Notes: generated from the sequence alone by a model not told the origin. Shown: positions 11,511-22,319, counted from the stretch's first letter. The stretch is 64,000 nucleotides of DNA from Carposina sasakii (GCA_014607495.2 CP053157.1:8246001-8310000); one strand, 5' to 3'. Made by a program: numbers and translations.

Positions 11511-12122
11511 TTTGCTTTATTTTTGGTATCTTTCTATTAATATTTTTACTTTCTTCAACATCTACTTCATGCAAAGGAATATTGCCTGGTGGTGCTACAA
11601 AATAATCATCTTCTTTTACGGCAGCATTTTTCAAAATATCTTTTTGACAATTTCCTTGAGTGATATTGTCTTCACGTAAATGAAGATTCCTGAAGAATAT
11701 TAAATTACATACATCATTAAATTATAAGTAGTGAGTACTTATAAAATTACAAATATGTCAGAAGTCTGCAGATTTAGAAATAAAGTTAAACATTAAAGAT
11801 TTCTATGTAAAGTATAACAAAAAATCACTTACTGATTTTCTAATACTGAGTAAAGTGGGTAAATATTATCAGTATCAATATGTAAAATTTTGTCAGCAAA
11901 GGCGATGGAATCTTCTAATACCTTAACACCATTATCTGTATCACATTTCACTAGTGATAACCTTTCTAGCAGAGCTATAGTATTTTTGTCTACTTTAACT
12001 TTATTTTCTGAATGTTGTTCTAAAGTAGTTGCAGGGAATTCTGGTACTTTGGAACTTAGTTTGAATTTTGATAAATAAATGTAATGTCTTAAACTAAGTA
12101 ATCCAATTTTATATTTCATCAT
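11503..12122 (-). CDS. GatC: Glutamyl-tRNA(Gln) amidotransferase subunit C, mitochondrial, 2 exons
   Basis: Exons 12122-11833 and 11689-11503 join through a GT-AG intron (donor GTAAGT, acceptor TTCAG) to 158 aa. GatC is the small scaffold subunit of the GatCAB complex that converts Glu-tRNA(Gln) to Gln-tRNA(Gln) in mitochondria. Family features: the TIALLERLSLVKCDTDNGVK helix, LEDSIAFADKILHIDTDNIY with the invariant-type YPLYSVLE segment, and the C-terminal LKNAAVKEDDYFVAPPGNIP motif, all expected for GatC. The N-terminus (MMKYKIGLLSLRHYIYLSKF) is basic and Ser/Leu-rich, as expected of a mitochondrial presequence. The frame seen without splicing stops 1 nt into the intron and would lose the PPGNIP end. 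The stop TAA (11505-11503) overlaps the POLG2 start, implying a shared mRNA. Confidence 0.9.
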
Positions 12123-12209
12123 TTAGGACTACAAAAAGATTTTTGTATTGATTGGATAATCAATTAGTTCATTAATTAATAAAAAACTGGTTATGTAGTA
12201 CCATTACAT

Positions 12210-12593
12210 TTTTTTTTTTGTTGTTTAGTTTATCAAGGGAACTAAGCCCATACAGCCATTGTCTTTAGTAAATGATTTCTGAATTTATGGGATGATGATG
12301 GTGATGAATGGAAACGTCGGGAAAATCCTCAAGAACAAGTGTAAAGTTAGTCAAAATGAAAAATTATTGCCAATAACTTACATGGGCCCATGAAGAGATC
12401 GTATTCCGGTTAAAGTTTTACTCAGCTTACCTGCGTATAAAACCATGCACACGCACTAGATTCACATCACAAGTAATCATATACTTATCTACCAGAAAAC
12501 ATCACTTTACGGACACATGCAAGCCATTTACAAATATTTTTGATTTCACAAGAAAATTACACCCGCTCCCTTCCAGCTTTTCCCGCCGAATCC
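12210..12593 (-). repeat. SINE-like retroposon, copy 3, with 13-bp target duplication
   Basis: Flanked by AGTACCATTACAT at 12197-12209 and again at 12594-12606. The A-tail (T-run on the plus strand) abuts the left duplication. This is the signature of target-primed reverse transcription. The copy lacks the CCCGAAGGAAAGGC stretch near its tail. It lies about 90 bp upstream of the GatC start. Confidence 0.85.
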
Positions 12594-12938
12594 AGTACCA
12601 TTACATATCAAAACAAAAAAGTGAGGTTAAATTTTTCTTTTTTTTAGATATCGACAGCACATGGCAAAAAAATTACACATTGGACTCCGCCCCATGATTT
12701 AGAAACTCAGTACATAGCGATTTGTAGAAGGTAGCATGTTTTACTTGTTAACCTATGGCTTGTTGCTTTGAATGAAATCTTTCTGTGCATTTGCCATTTT
12801 GTACCACAAAACAAACTTCTAGTCTGTGTTTTGTACAAACTATTTACAAATTACAATGAGTAAAGATAATCGATGTGATAAAAATATCGATTATTTTATA
12901 AATAGTTCCCAATAGTTCTCAGTGTTTGATCATGTCCA
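12594..12938. other. Intergenic between two retroposon copies, no gene seen
   Basis: AT-rich; includes a possible promoter area for divergent transcription, but no clear motif was found. Confidence 0.4.
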
Positions 12939-13279
12939 TTTTTTTTGTTTAGTTTATCCCGAAGGAAAGGCAAGGAGAACTAAGCCCATACAGCCATTGT
13001 CTTTAGTAAATGATTTCTGTACATAATGATGGATGATAATGATGATGAATGGAAACGTCAGGAAAATCCTCAAGAACAAATGTAAAGTTAGTCAAAATGA
13101 AAAATAATTGCAGAAACAACTTACATGGGCCCATGAAAAGATTGTATTCCGGCTAAAGTTTTACTCAGCTTACCTGCGTATAAAACCATGCACACGCACT
13201 AGTTCACATCATAAGTAATCAAAATATAACTTATCTACCAGAAAAACATCACTTTACGGACACATGCACGCCATTTACA
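12939..13279 (-). repeat. SINE-like retroposon, copy 4, 5'-truncated
   Basis: Same family; T-run at 12939 (its A-tail) and TTATCCCGAAGGAAAGGCAA follow. It stops at CCATTTACAAA, so about 65 bp of the head present in copies 3 and 5 are missing. 5' truncation with an intact tail is typical of reverse-transcribed insertions. Confidence 0.7.
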
Positions 13280-13816
13280 AAAAAGGCAGATGTGCTGTGT
13301 TCGTTCGTTCAAATATTTTTTCAGTTTTACATTGATGTCACATTTTATGTAATTGATGCCATACAATAGATAGATAGAATTAAGTATATTAAAACGTAGA
13401 TTTCGATTTATTTAATAAAATTGTGTGCAAATGGAAAATAGTACCTACACGAGTTTTATTCTAGTGTTTAATTTTGATACGTAGTGCTTGGCCGATGTAG
13501 AAATTAGAACGAGGTCGAATTATAACCTACAAAAATTGTGCATTGTACGATAAAAACAGTAATTTACAATACTAAATTAAAGAAAAATAGGAATAGGTAA
13601 ACTTCCATTTAAGTTGAATTAAATTTAAATTTATTTGCATTGCATATAAAAGGTATATAGATATCCTGTTTAAAACCATAAAAAAAAAATAAAGGCAAAA
13701 ACCATTGGCAAAAACGATTTCACTTGCTATTACATTATGTTTACGGTATGTAAACATAGGTAATTTTAATATAATCAGCAGATGTATAGAATAATTTTGT
13801 TTATCCTTGTAGAAAC

Positions 13817-14026
13817 ATGAAGAAATATGCCCGTTTCCAGCTGTATGATAGATTACACAGAGGCAGTGTATTAGTCTGTATTGGGCTGACTCTGTATGGT
13901 TCATATCTGTTGGGTGATCATTTCTACAATTATTACAAATATGTGAAGCCACAAATAGATGCCAGAAAAGCTGCTGCTGAGAGGGAACTTTTGGCAGAAG
14001 GATCCTCAGAAAGGTTGCTGCAATAG
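13817..14026 (+). CDS. Small single-span protein, COX14-like (69 aa)
   Basis: The ATG at 13817 follows a splice acceptor (TTATCCTTGTAG, AG at 13811-13812) by 4 nt, so the 5' UTR is probably interrupted by an intron and the coding part is one exon. The protein has a basic N-terminus (MKKYARFQLYDRLHRG), one membrane span (SVLVCIGLTLYGSYLLGDHF), a YNYYKYVKPQ stretch and a charged tail (DARKAAAERELLAEGSSERL). Size and layout resemble COX14 (C12orf62), an inner-membrane factor for cytochrome c oxidase subunit 1 maturation, including the LTxYGxYL core. The resemblance is short, so another small mitochondrial membrane protein is possible. It is divergent from the GatC-POLG2 unit, which also makes mitochondrial proteins. 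Confidence 0.6.
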   Translation: MKKYARFQLYDRLHRGSVLVCIGLTLYGSYLLGDHFYNYYKYVKPQIDARKAAAERELLAEGSSERLLQ

Positions 14027-14112
14027 CAAGTTGTTAGTTATTTTGTGGATAGTTAAGCTTGTAATTATTATTTTCTAAATTGTTTATTTAAGTAGAAATA
14101 TTATATGATGTA

Positions 14113-14118
14113 AATAAA
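14113..14118 (+). terminator. Poly(A) signal AATAAA for the COX14-like gene
   Basis: The hexamer lies 87 bp after the stop codon, a normal distance. Confidence 0.55.
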
Positions 14119-15162
14119 TATATTTGGTTTAAATTTAAAATATTCCTAAGTGAACATGTTCAACAAAAGACTTAATGCCTAGGTAAGTTAGTCATTATAA
14201 AGAAATCACTATAAACTAAACATACTTCTTATACTTAATGTGTAACTACTTACATTACTGTGTTGCCCTTCTTCATAGTAATCCATACTGCAATATACAT
14301 CCATATGGTTTAATCTGTTTGTTTAAATGGGTTTAGGTATGGATATATAAAAATCTTAAGGATTTTCAATACCCTTATTTGCTCTATGTGTACTGATACT
14401 GAGACAAAAATACTACTCGATCTTAATAATGCACCTGAGGAGTGTCAGGCAGGCAGCTGGTTGTAAATAAACAATAAAATTTGTGCCAATATGTGTTTCA
14501 AAGGGAGATCCTATTGCATTGACCAGATATATAATGGCATATGGACAGGAAGATAAAAAAAAAAGTATTCTAGTAGCTCATGTCCCAGAGTAACCAATCA
14601 TCATCAATCAGAAAGGTTGGTAGATGATGTACCAAATGATAAGGGTATTGATTCGTTTAATACAAAATGTAATATTTATAAAAGTAAAATCATTGCGGCC
14701 TTTGATCAACGTGGATTGTGGGGTTTCATAGATAAATTTTATCATTTGTTTCTCCTTTCAGTGTGATGTGTTTGGTTGGAGCTTTTTTTTCTGTGTTTTT
14801 ATTGGTAGACACTTTGCTGATGTATGTGCTACTTATGTATTGTAAATATATTTGTGCTAATACATAGTACTGTTTGTCTCATGAAAATAATAAAAATAAA
14901 ATGATGTACAAAAGCTGAGGATTTAAAAATAACACAGCTTTGGAAATCTGGGGGATAGTGTTTCTAACATATATTAGAAAAACAAGGCTAATGTTATAAA
15001 GTTTATGATATGATATGATATGATATAATAAAATGTAGGCTTGTAGGTTTATTTTATATCACACTAAAAATATTTAAAGGTCACATAGGTCATAATTAAT
15101 AAACAAGTTATTTTTTATAATTTCAGTTTACTTTTAGATATTGTTTAAGGTGGTTTACACTC
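14119..15162. other. Intergenic, no gene seen
   Basis: No supported coding region. Contains a short GATAT microsatellite around 15004-15030 and, just before 15163, a possible 5' leader for the aldo-keto reductase locus. Confidence 0.5.
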
Positions 15163-15361
15163 ATGTCTTCTAAAGTACCTTTAGTGCATTTTAATAATGG
15201 GTTATCCTGTCCAATTTTAGGTTAAGGCACATGGAAGGTAAGTTGTTGAGTTGTTGATCATTATTACATTTTCAATTAGGTGTGTTAAGTGGTTAGGTTA
15301 ACCTAATAAATATTACTCATAGGCCATGATTATAGGTAGGTATTATAAAAATTATTAATAA

Positions 15362-15760
15362 CTAGTGGACGTCCGCGACTCCGTCCGCGTAGACTACAGA
15401 AAAATTTCGAAATTATTCGGGATAAAAACATTTTTCCGGCATAAAAAGTAGCCTATATGTTAAGTGGGACCTGTCACAATATATTTCTGAAAACTGCATC
15501 GAAATCGGTTCAGCCGTTTCTGAGATTAGCGTGCACAAACGCACAGACAAACCAACAAACAGACAAAGATGCCAAAAATCATTATTTTGGGTACTATTGC
15601 GTTGATAAAGGTCTCTTATACTATTTTTTCTCATATATCTTCCATGTACTGCGACCCGTTACATTTTTATTATATGTAGGTATAGAAGAAATGAAAAAAT
15701 TCTTCACCCGAGTGGGACTCGAACCCACGACCTTTGCATGCCATGCAGAGCTCAATTATA
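15362..15760 (-). mobile_element. Composite Helitron-like and tRNA-like element
   Basis: Plus strand starts CTAGTGGACGTCCGCGACTC (minus-strand 3' end with CTAG). Then come GTGGGACCTGTCACAATATA, GGTTCAGCCGTTTCTGAGAT, GTTGATAAAGGTCTCTTATA and, at the far side, the tRNA-like B-box region GTGGGACTCGAACCCACGAC. Same order of body parts as 10725-10990. It lies in intron 1 of the aldo-keto reductase locus. Confidence 0.5.
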
Positions 15761-15773
15761 GGTAGATATATTA

Positions 15774-15975
15774 CTAGCGGACGCCCACGAAATCGGCCGT
15801 GTAAACTTTAGAATTTTCCTTTCCCGTGGGAATTAGGGGAAACAATTTCTTATCGGTCTTATATGTCTACGTCAAACAAATAACACACCTTCCAAGCTTC
15901 AGGTCTCTAAGATCAGCGGTTTAGCCTGTGCGTTGATCCGTCAGTCATTCAGGATAAAATGCTTTCAGTATCACA
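15774..15975 (-). mobile_element. Helitron-like fragment
   Basis: Begins CTAGCGGACGCCCACGAAAT on the plus strand (minus 3' end CTAG), then ACAAATAACACACCTTCCAA and CAGGTCTCTAAGATCAGCGG. The far end is unclear. Confidence 0.45.
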
Positions 15976-16522
15976 TTTTAGAAGATGTTTGTGAGAATGG
16001 ACATTGGTGAAATTGTGCTTTGATGTGAGTCTTTCACACAAAAACTACTGAACGTATTTTGATGAAATTTGACAGCTTATGCTTATACCTACACATTGAT
16101 TCACGCAGATGAAGTCGCGGGCAGCTGTAAGTTACCTAAGTATATATATAATTAGATTATATAATGATACAGGGACCATGAAAGAACGGTTTGATTGAAA
16201 TGTACCTCCTGTTGGAAAATTTAACCATAATAGCAAAGTAGGAAGTTCAAACAGTTTAAACAGAAACCTGTAGATGGCGTTATGATATCTCGGGAAAGCA
16301 CTTCAACCTCAACTTTTTCTATACCAGTGTAGTGTACCTACTTTCCAGTTCATCGTGCGTGCGTAAAGTCCGTAAAGTTCAGTATGCTTTATAACAGACG
16401 GTAAATGCCTGGGCCGTCAAAAAGGGAGCATACCTACCTACCTATCGCGCTCGCGTTAACAGCAGATAAATAAATAGGTAGGTAGGTACTTACGAGCTGT
16501 AAAAAATGTCATCGTGTATTTT

Positions 16523-16564
16523 CTACAGTCCCAACTAGGTTACTTCACCTGGTTGGGACTGTAG
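16523..16564. other. In-place micro-inversion / palindrome at the start of aldo-keto reductase exon 2
   Basis: Arms 16523-16540 and 16547-16564 are 18-nt inverted repeats with one mismatch around a 6-nt loop. Read on the minus strand, 16558-16538 is TCC CAA CCA GGT GAA GTA ACC (S Q P G E V T), which is the peptide an aldo-keto reductase should have here just after TWK. On the plus strand the same stretch hits a stop. The sequence therefore appears flipped relative to the gene. Confidence 0.65.
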
Positions 16565-17155
16565 ACTACATCGTTCAGGCGGTGTCCGACGCGATTGACA
16601 CTGGCTACCGACACATCGACTGTGCACATCTCTATGGTAACGAAGCTGAAGTTGGTCAGGCTATACAGAAGAAAATTCAAGAGGGGGTTGTTAAAGGTTT
16701 CTCTAAGTAACTATTATTATTTCGTTCTCAGTATAAGTACTACGGTTCAGTATAAGTACCTAGGTATTCTGTAAGCCTATTGCCTAACGTCAATTAAATC
16801 ATCCCGATATTAACTAGGTAATTATTAAAAATGCGAAAGTAAGTTTGTTTGCCCAGCAGTGGGACATAGTGGTGTCCCTCATAAAAAAGGTTGTTTAGTT
16901 ACCTGTTCACGCTTTATTTACATCTTGAAATTACGCATAAGTACATTGACATATACATATATGTATTGGGTGGGACTACCTACCCTCAGATGAACTACCG
17001 GGACTACCCATAGTCCATGCGGTCGTACTCGCGGACAACAGCTAGTAAATACATTAAGTAGGTAACTGTGTTAGCAAAAAAACGTAGATTTCGTCTTCAG
17101 TAAAGCCACTATGGCGGTGTATGAGAACAACATTGTGTGATATTGTGTACTTTAT

Positions 17156-17350
17156 ACAGGGTGTAACAAAAAGGGTATGTTAAGCAAAAAGCTATGTAAA
17201 TAGCCCACTGTAGAGAACCTATTCACAAAATTTGAGACCCGAAATCACATGTTTATTTTTCCCGATAGTATGGAGAATTTTTAAATATCTTAGGAATTTT
17301 CATACAATCTTGAAAAATAAAAATGTGACTTCGAGTCTCAAATTTTGGAA
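17156..17350. mobile_element. TA-flanked MITE fragment (CAGGGTGTAAC end)
   Basis: Starts TA|CAGGGTGTAACAAAAAGGGT, matching the end of the complete element at 50944-51196, and has the same internal inverted repeat around GAAATCACATGTTTATTTTT. The right terminus is missing. Confidence 0.5.
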
Positions 17351-18289
17351 ATAATAATTTTTTATTCATACTACGAATTTTATAGCACAACTACGATTTA
17401 CTACGCATGTGTTAAAAAATAAAGAATATGAATGAATTAATTAATACATAGGTAATTGGTTTTCTTTCAGAGAGGATTTGTTCATAACTTCGAAGTTATG
17501 GAATACTTACCACAGACCTGATTTAGTAGAAAAAGCCTGCAAGATTTCGCTGTCCGATTTAAGTCTTCGCTACATATTGTCTAGACTACTTGGTAGACTG
17601 TTGCTCACCTAGGCCTATTGGAGAGTTGAACTAAACTTATAGAAATACATATAGCTAAGTAATGTATTATTTGAATTAGTCTCAGATACATCGCTTAGGT
17701 ACTTTTTTTGACGATAGGTAATTGAAATAACATAATTTTCTCAAGAAAAGTGTGCAAACTACTACATACTTATTTTTATATATCTACTTAGATGCAATAA
17801 AGACTTTTAGTATATATATTTCCAATTGAGCTTAACTTCATCGCTTATTTGAAATGTCGAATGGCAGGTACGGTGATTAATCTGCAGCACATTCTAGGAA
17901 GGCAGTGACCCATTTCCAGCCTATGAAAACGGAAAGGTCATATATTCGAACGTGGATTACGTGGATACATGGAGAGCTATGGAGCGGCTCGTCTCCGCTG
18001 GATTGGTCAGAAGCATCGGACTCAGCAACTTCAATTCAAAACAAATTGCTCGCGTCCTCGAAGTGGCTACTATTAAACCGGTCACTAATCAGGTATGATT
18101 GTCTATTAGATATTCTGATGATGATAGGTTGCGTGATCCTCATTTATAAATACCTATATAGGTATGTATATATCTGGCTAGCACGAATTCTCTTTGATGT
18201 TTAGTAATTGGTTATTGCGAATTATAAGTCTAGTAGACGCATGTGACTTTATCTAAATTACTAATATCCAGATTCCAAAGGGCTAAAAG

Positions 18290-18319
18290 CACAGATCACC
18301 CCCTAGGGGGTAATCTGTG
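18290..18319. repeat. 30-bp near-perfect palindrome flanked by 9-bp direct repeats
   Basis: Half-sites CACAGATCACCCCCT and AGGGGGTAATCTGTG abut with no loop and one mismatch. GGCTAAAAG occurs immediately before and again immediately after (overlapping by a base or two). It lies in intron 4 of the aldo-keto reductase locus. Confidence 0.75.
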
Positions 18320-19165
18320 GCTAAAAGTGACTGATGAAATAGTAGGTTTTAGAGAAATTTTTTTTAAAGATAAGTTGTTGCCTTCCAATTAGGGGTGGGT
18401 GATTTATAAGTATAATCATTTCATAGTGGATGTCCATTTACTTAGGTCACTCATTAATACTGAAACACATATTTAAAGATTATGATAATGAAATATGGTT
18501 GAACGGGGTATCGTAGTCGGTATATGGGTAAACCTATTGTTTATTTATTCTCCTAGGTGGAGTGTCATCCGTACTTGAGTCAACAAAAGTTGTTTGAGTT
18601 CTGCAAAGCACGCGGTGTCACGTTAAAAGTTTACAGTCCCCTCGGCAGCCCGGACAGACCCTGGGCCCAGCCTGGAGACCCCAGCTTGCTTGATGAGCCT
18701 AAAGTGAAGGCTGTTGCGGAGAGGCTCAAGAAGACTCCCGCACAAGTCCTGATACGGTTAGTAATATACTTATTCAATAATGATTATACTGCTCTGGCCC
18801 ATTAAATTATAGTACCTAGTAAGTACTAAAGTTGACACAGAATTTTGTGTCTGGTACTTAGTATAGTCGTAGGTAGGTACTTATATATCTGTCCACCTAA
18901 CCACATCTAACCTTAGTAGCTTAGACAACTAAATTACTATACTTACTTACATAATCTACCAAATCTACAAAATGCTTGAGTATAATATTTATCGCTGCAA
19001 TTGTTAATATGGCGCTTTATGTTACACTTATGTACGTACATACGAGTAGGTAGGTAGATACTTAAACTTATGCAAGAAATTCAGAGCGACATGTGATTGA
19101 TCAGTCGAGCGAGCTATGTAATGCATTTGCCGAGCACGAGTAGGTCCCTCTCTACCTGTACCTTA

Positions 19166-19796
19166 GGGTCAGTTCACACCGAGACGCGACGCGGCGCGAC
19201 GCTGCGCGCACATTTTTCATAGAGCGACTCAGAATACACTTTATTCACTACACGAAAAGATACACATTACATTGTGAGAATTCAGATTACGTTGCACCAC
19301 GCAGCACTGCGCCTCGAGGTGCCTCGCGGCGTAGCGCGACGTATCGTGACGCAGCGGTGCATCGCCAGTATGCGTGGCGTGCAAGAGCGGTGCTGCGTCT
19401 CGCGGTGCCGCGCGACGCAGCGCGACGCCGCGAGGCGCAGCCTGAGGCCGCTGTGGCGACTTCTCTACTATTTCCGTCCAGACTTGATGCAGTTCGGTCG
19501 AGTGCTCGATTGAAAATATAATGATAGACTGGGATCTTGTTATAATCGGACTTCTTGCAGAAGAGGAAGTAGACTGCGGGAGGGCGCGGGCGGGGCCGCG
19601 CGCGCCCGCGGCTAGTAGATACGTTCCGCTGCGCCTCGCGGCATCTCGCTGCGCAGCGAGGCGTCGTCCTGCTACGATTTTAAAGATGCGCCTCGCGACG
19701 TTGCGATGCGTCTCGCGACGACGCGCGGCGCAGCGCGAAATCATTGGCCTCTTTGAGTATCGTCGCGTCGCGTCGCGTCTCGGTGTGAACTGACCC
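19166..19796. mobile_element. 631-bp GC-rich MITE, PIF/Harbinger-like
   Basis: Terminal inverted repeats begin GGGTCAGTTCACACCGAGAC and match perfectly for 28 bp, then 7 of the next 8. Flanking TTA trinucleotides (19163-19165 and 19797-19799) form the 3-bp duplication expected of PIF/Harbinger. The interior is made of CGCGACGC-type words with further small palindromes. Open frames on both strands within it are by-products of this composition. It lies in intron 5 of the aldo-keto reductase locus. Confidence 0.75.
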
Positions 19797-20104
19797 TTAA
19801 TGTACGAAACATTTTAATTTTAGAAGTACCTACTTACCTACCTAGCATGTATAATTTATGCATATCATTCTGGGTGGGACAAGGCTAGGGGCTAGGGACA
19901 TTTATTTTGTACCTAATCATATGTCATCATTAAAAGTATATTTTACGAGAGAAAGATACCGTTGATGTGTAGGTGGACACTGCTACCTCTGAAATGATTA
20001 AACTTCTGTATAGGTGAGTGTGAGTTACAATCTGTTAAGTTCCCAACCAATCACGTTATAGCGTAATGCAATAAAAATGCAGAATTTATCGAATGAGTTA
20101 GAAG

Positions 20105-21526
20105 TATAATTTTTTTTAAACGAAAAACCGACTTCCTCCCAAAACTCGAGCTTACTAAAGTAAAATTTAACTAAAGGGCAAATATATATTGCGTTAAGCC
20201 GTGTACGAAGTTTAGGAGGCATAATATTGTCAGATTTATATAATTTTTATATAAAATAGGCCACATGACAAAAGAGAAAAAGGACTAGGCTTCGAAACTT
20301 TACGTCTGACAATATGATGATTATGATGATAATGATGACCTCCAACCAATTTCGGTCATGGCGACCACTTCTACTCCTAGATATTACTAAGTTGGCATTC
20401 ATGCGCTCGGAGATGTCTTACATTTACATAGCCAATCTTCGCCCTGAACGCCCGCGCACACAGAGGACAGGTTAGTGCGCCATTATTGTATTATAGATAA
20501 TGGCAGCAGGAGGACGAGTCTTTAGTTCACCACGTTTAGCGTCAAGGTCAGCTTGACGCTGCTCTTTGAACTCGTGTACTTGCTTTAATACCGTCCTGCG
20601 CCACTCTGGTCGTTGTGCTAGTTCAGAAAAGAAGATGCTCTTAGCCAATCTCTCCTCCGCCATACGAGACACATGACCGCACCACCGAAGCTGCCGACGC
20701 ATTAAGTAGGCCTCAATGGCACTTACATTGGCTCTTCGCAATACTTCGGTATTACGCACTCGGTTGAACCATCTGATTCTCATGATGGATCGGAGGCACT
20801 TGAGGTGGAATCGATCCAGAGTACGTATGTGGTGACGGTACATGCACCACGCCTCGGAGGAATGTACAACAGCCATGTACGCACTTATTTAAGCAACATA
20901 TAATTACACTCCTTCTTCCTGCCCTGTTCCCAATCATTTGGGGTCGGTGCAATATGTAGGTACTCTTTTTTCATTCATCCCTATTATCCGTCATCTCGTC
21001 ATCATGTCTACCTCTTCCTCTATAATATATCTGCCATAGGGGGATTTTGTTACTAAAAAGTTCCACTATCTGTTTTTCGGCGGCTCCATCATCAGACCCT
21101 CGTTTCCTTTATATTATGTGTAGCTGACCAAAATTCTCTATAAAAATCTAAAAACGGACTACTCGTGCCTTTTATATTTGAGGATATCCCTAGATTCCTT
21201 AGAGATTCCATCATCAGATGTTATGTTTTATATGTAGGTGATCAAAACGCTCAGTAAAAGTATAAAAACAGACTACATGTGCCTACAATATTCGAGGATT
21301 GCCCTCGATTTCTCCAAGATCCCATCATCAGATCCTGATATGGTGAATATGGGACCAACCTGGAAGTATACCATGACCAACTATAAAAAAAAAATTGAAA
21401 TCGGTTCATAAATGACGGAGTTCTGAGGTAACACACATAAAAAATAAAAAAAATAAAAATAAAAATAAAAAAAAACATACAGACGAATTGATAACCTCTC
21501 TTTTTGAAGTCGGTTAAAAAACTAAA
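20105..21526. repeat. Duplicated repeat block, copy A
   Basis: Shares long, near-identical segments in the same order with 23641-24755: ACCGACTTCCTCCCAAAACT near the left end, ATATATATTGCGTTAAGCCG, the LINE piece, CTCCTTCTTCCTGCCCTGTT, CATAGGGGGATTTTGTTACT, and CTCTTTTTGAAGTCGGTTAA at the right end. The outer ends are inverted repeats of ACCGACTTC. Copy A has about 100 bp less than B before CTGCCATAGG and about 390 bp more in the LINE part. Confidence 0.75.
20472..20890 (-). mobile_element. RTE-type LINE reverse transcriptase C-terminal fragment
   Basis: The minus frame gives [60 protein letters not shown] and [15 protein letters not shown], the usual end of an RTE-like reverse transcriptase ORF after the YGSEAW motif. 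The catalytic core is absent. It is embedded in repeat block A. Confidence 0.7.
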
Positions 21527-21711
21527 ACTCAGCATAGGAATATGAGTAGGTAAGTTTAATCGTTTAAGAAGTGGCAGTATCTACACACAGTGTCTTTCCA
21601 TAGCGAAACCGCAAGAAATTCGATCTCATAGCTTATCGCTCATGAGTACTCATGTTTGCATACAAACAACAATAAAATATGTCATTGTCCCCAAATTTAA
21701 CTGGTAACTAA

Positions 21712-22319
21712 TCATAAGTATCTCGGACTCACTATAGATAATCAATTAAAGTGGAATGTGCATATTTCCAATGTCAAAAATCAGCTTTATGCACTGCTTG
21801 CCAAATTTGCCTTAATAAAAAACAAAGTGCCTTACTCCATACTTTTGCTTCTATATACTCGTAAGACGTTGGTTGAATCTGTGATATCTTTGGCCTGACG
21901 AGCTATGGCAGGACTTTTCGAACACATTTAGACCAAATATATCAACTGCAGTTACGCATACTAAAAACTATAGTACCATATAAAATAAAAAATAAATTCA
22001 AATATAATTATCACAATTTATTCACATTCTGCCAAATTATTCCAATCCATGACAAAATTAATTATTTACTACTAATCGAAAATTATTTAAATGAAGACAT
22101 TAAGGTCTAAATATCTCACAGAAAATATACTCGACAGGTTGCAAATTCCAAACGCGTAGTAAATGCAGCAAAAAACTTTTATTGCAAACGAACAATAAAA
22201 TATATGATACCAAACTTAATAAATAATTTACCCAGAGAAATTCGGACAGATCTAAACGAAAAAAGTATAAAACGTAAACTCAAACAATTCTTCCTTAACC
22301 AATTGAAATATATAAACTA
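21712..22319 (+). mobile_element. Jockey/CR1-like LINE reverse transcriptase remnant
   Basis: Plus-strand frames give YLGLTIDNQLKWNVHISNVK, QLYALLAKFALIKNKVPYSI, LLLYTRKTLVESV, then after a frame change TSYGRTFRTHLDQIYQLQLR, IIPIHDKINYLLLIENYLNE and INNLPREIRTDLNEKSIKRK. These are the thumb and C-terminal region of a jockey-type reverse transcriptase. Frameshifts and stops show decay. It lies between the two copies of the duplicated block. Confidence 0.65.

Noticed and set aside
11467..11679. Plus-strand 70-aa membrane-like frame
   Set aside because: It is antisense to GatC exon 2 and the POLG2 start.
15163..15237. Recoding (selenocysteine or readthrough) at the aldo-keto reductase stop
   Set aside because: The codon is TAA, not TGA, and other lesions follow.
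19241..19793. Arg/Ala-rich open frames on both strands
   Set aside because: All lie inside the CpG-rich MITE and come from its composition.
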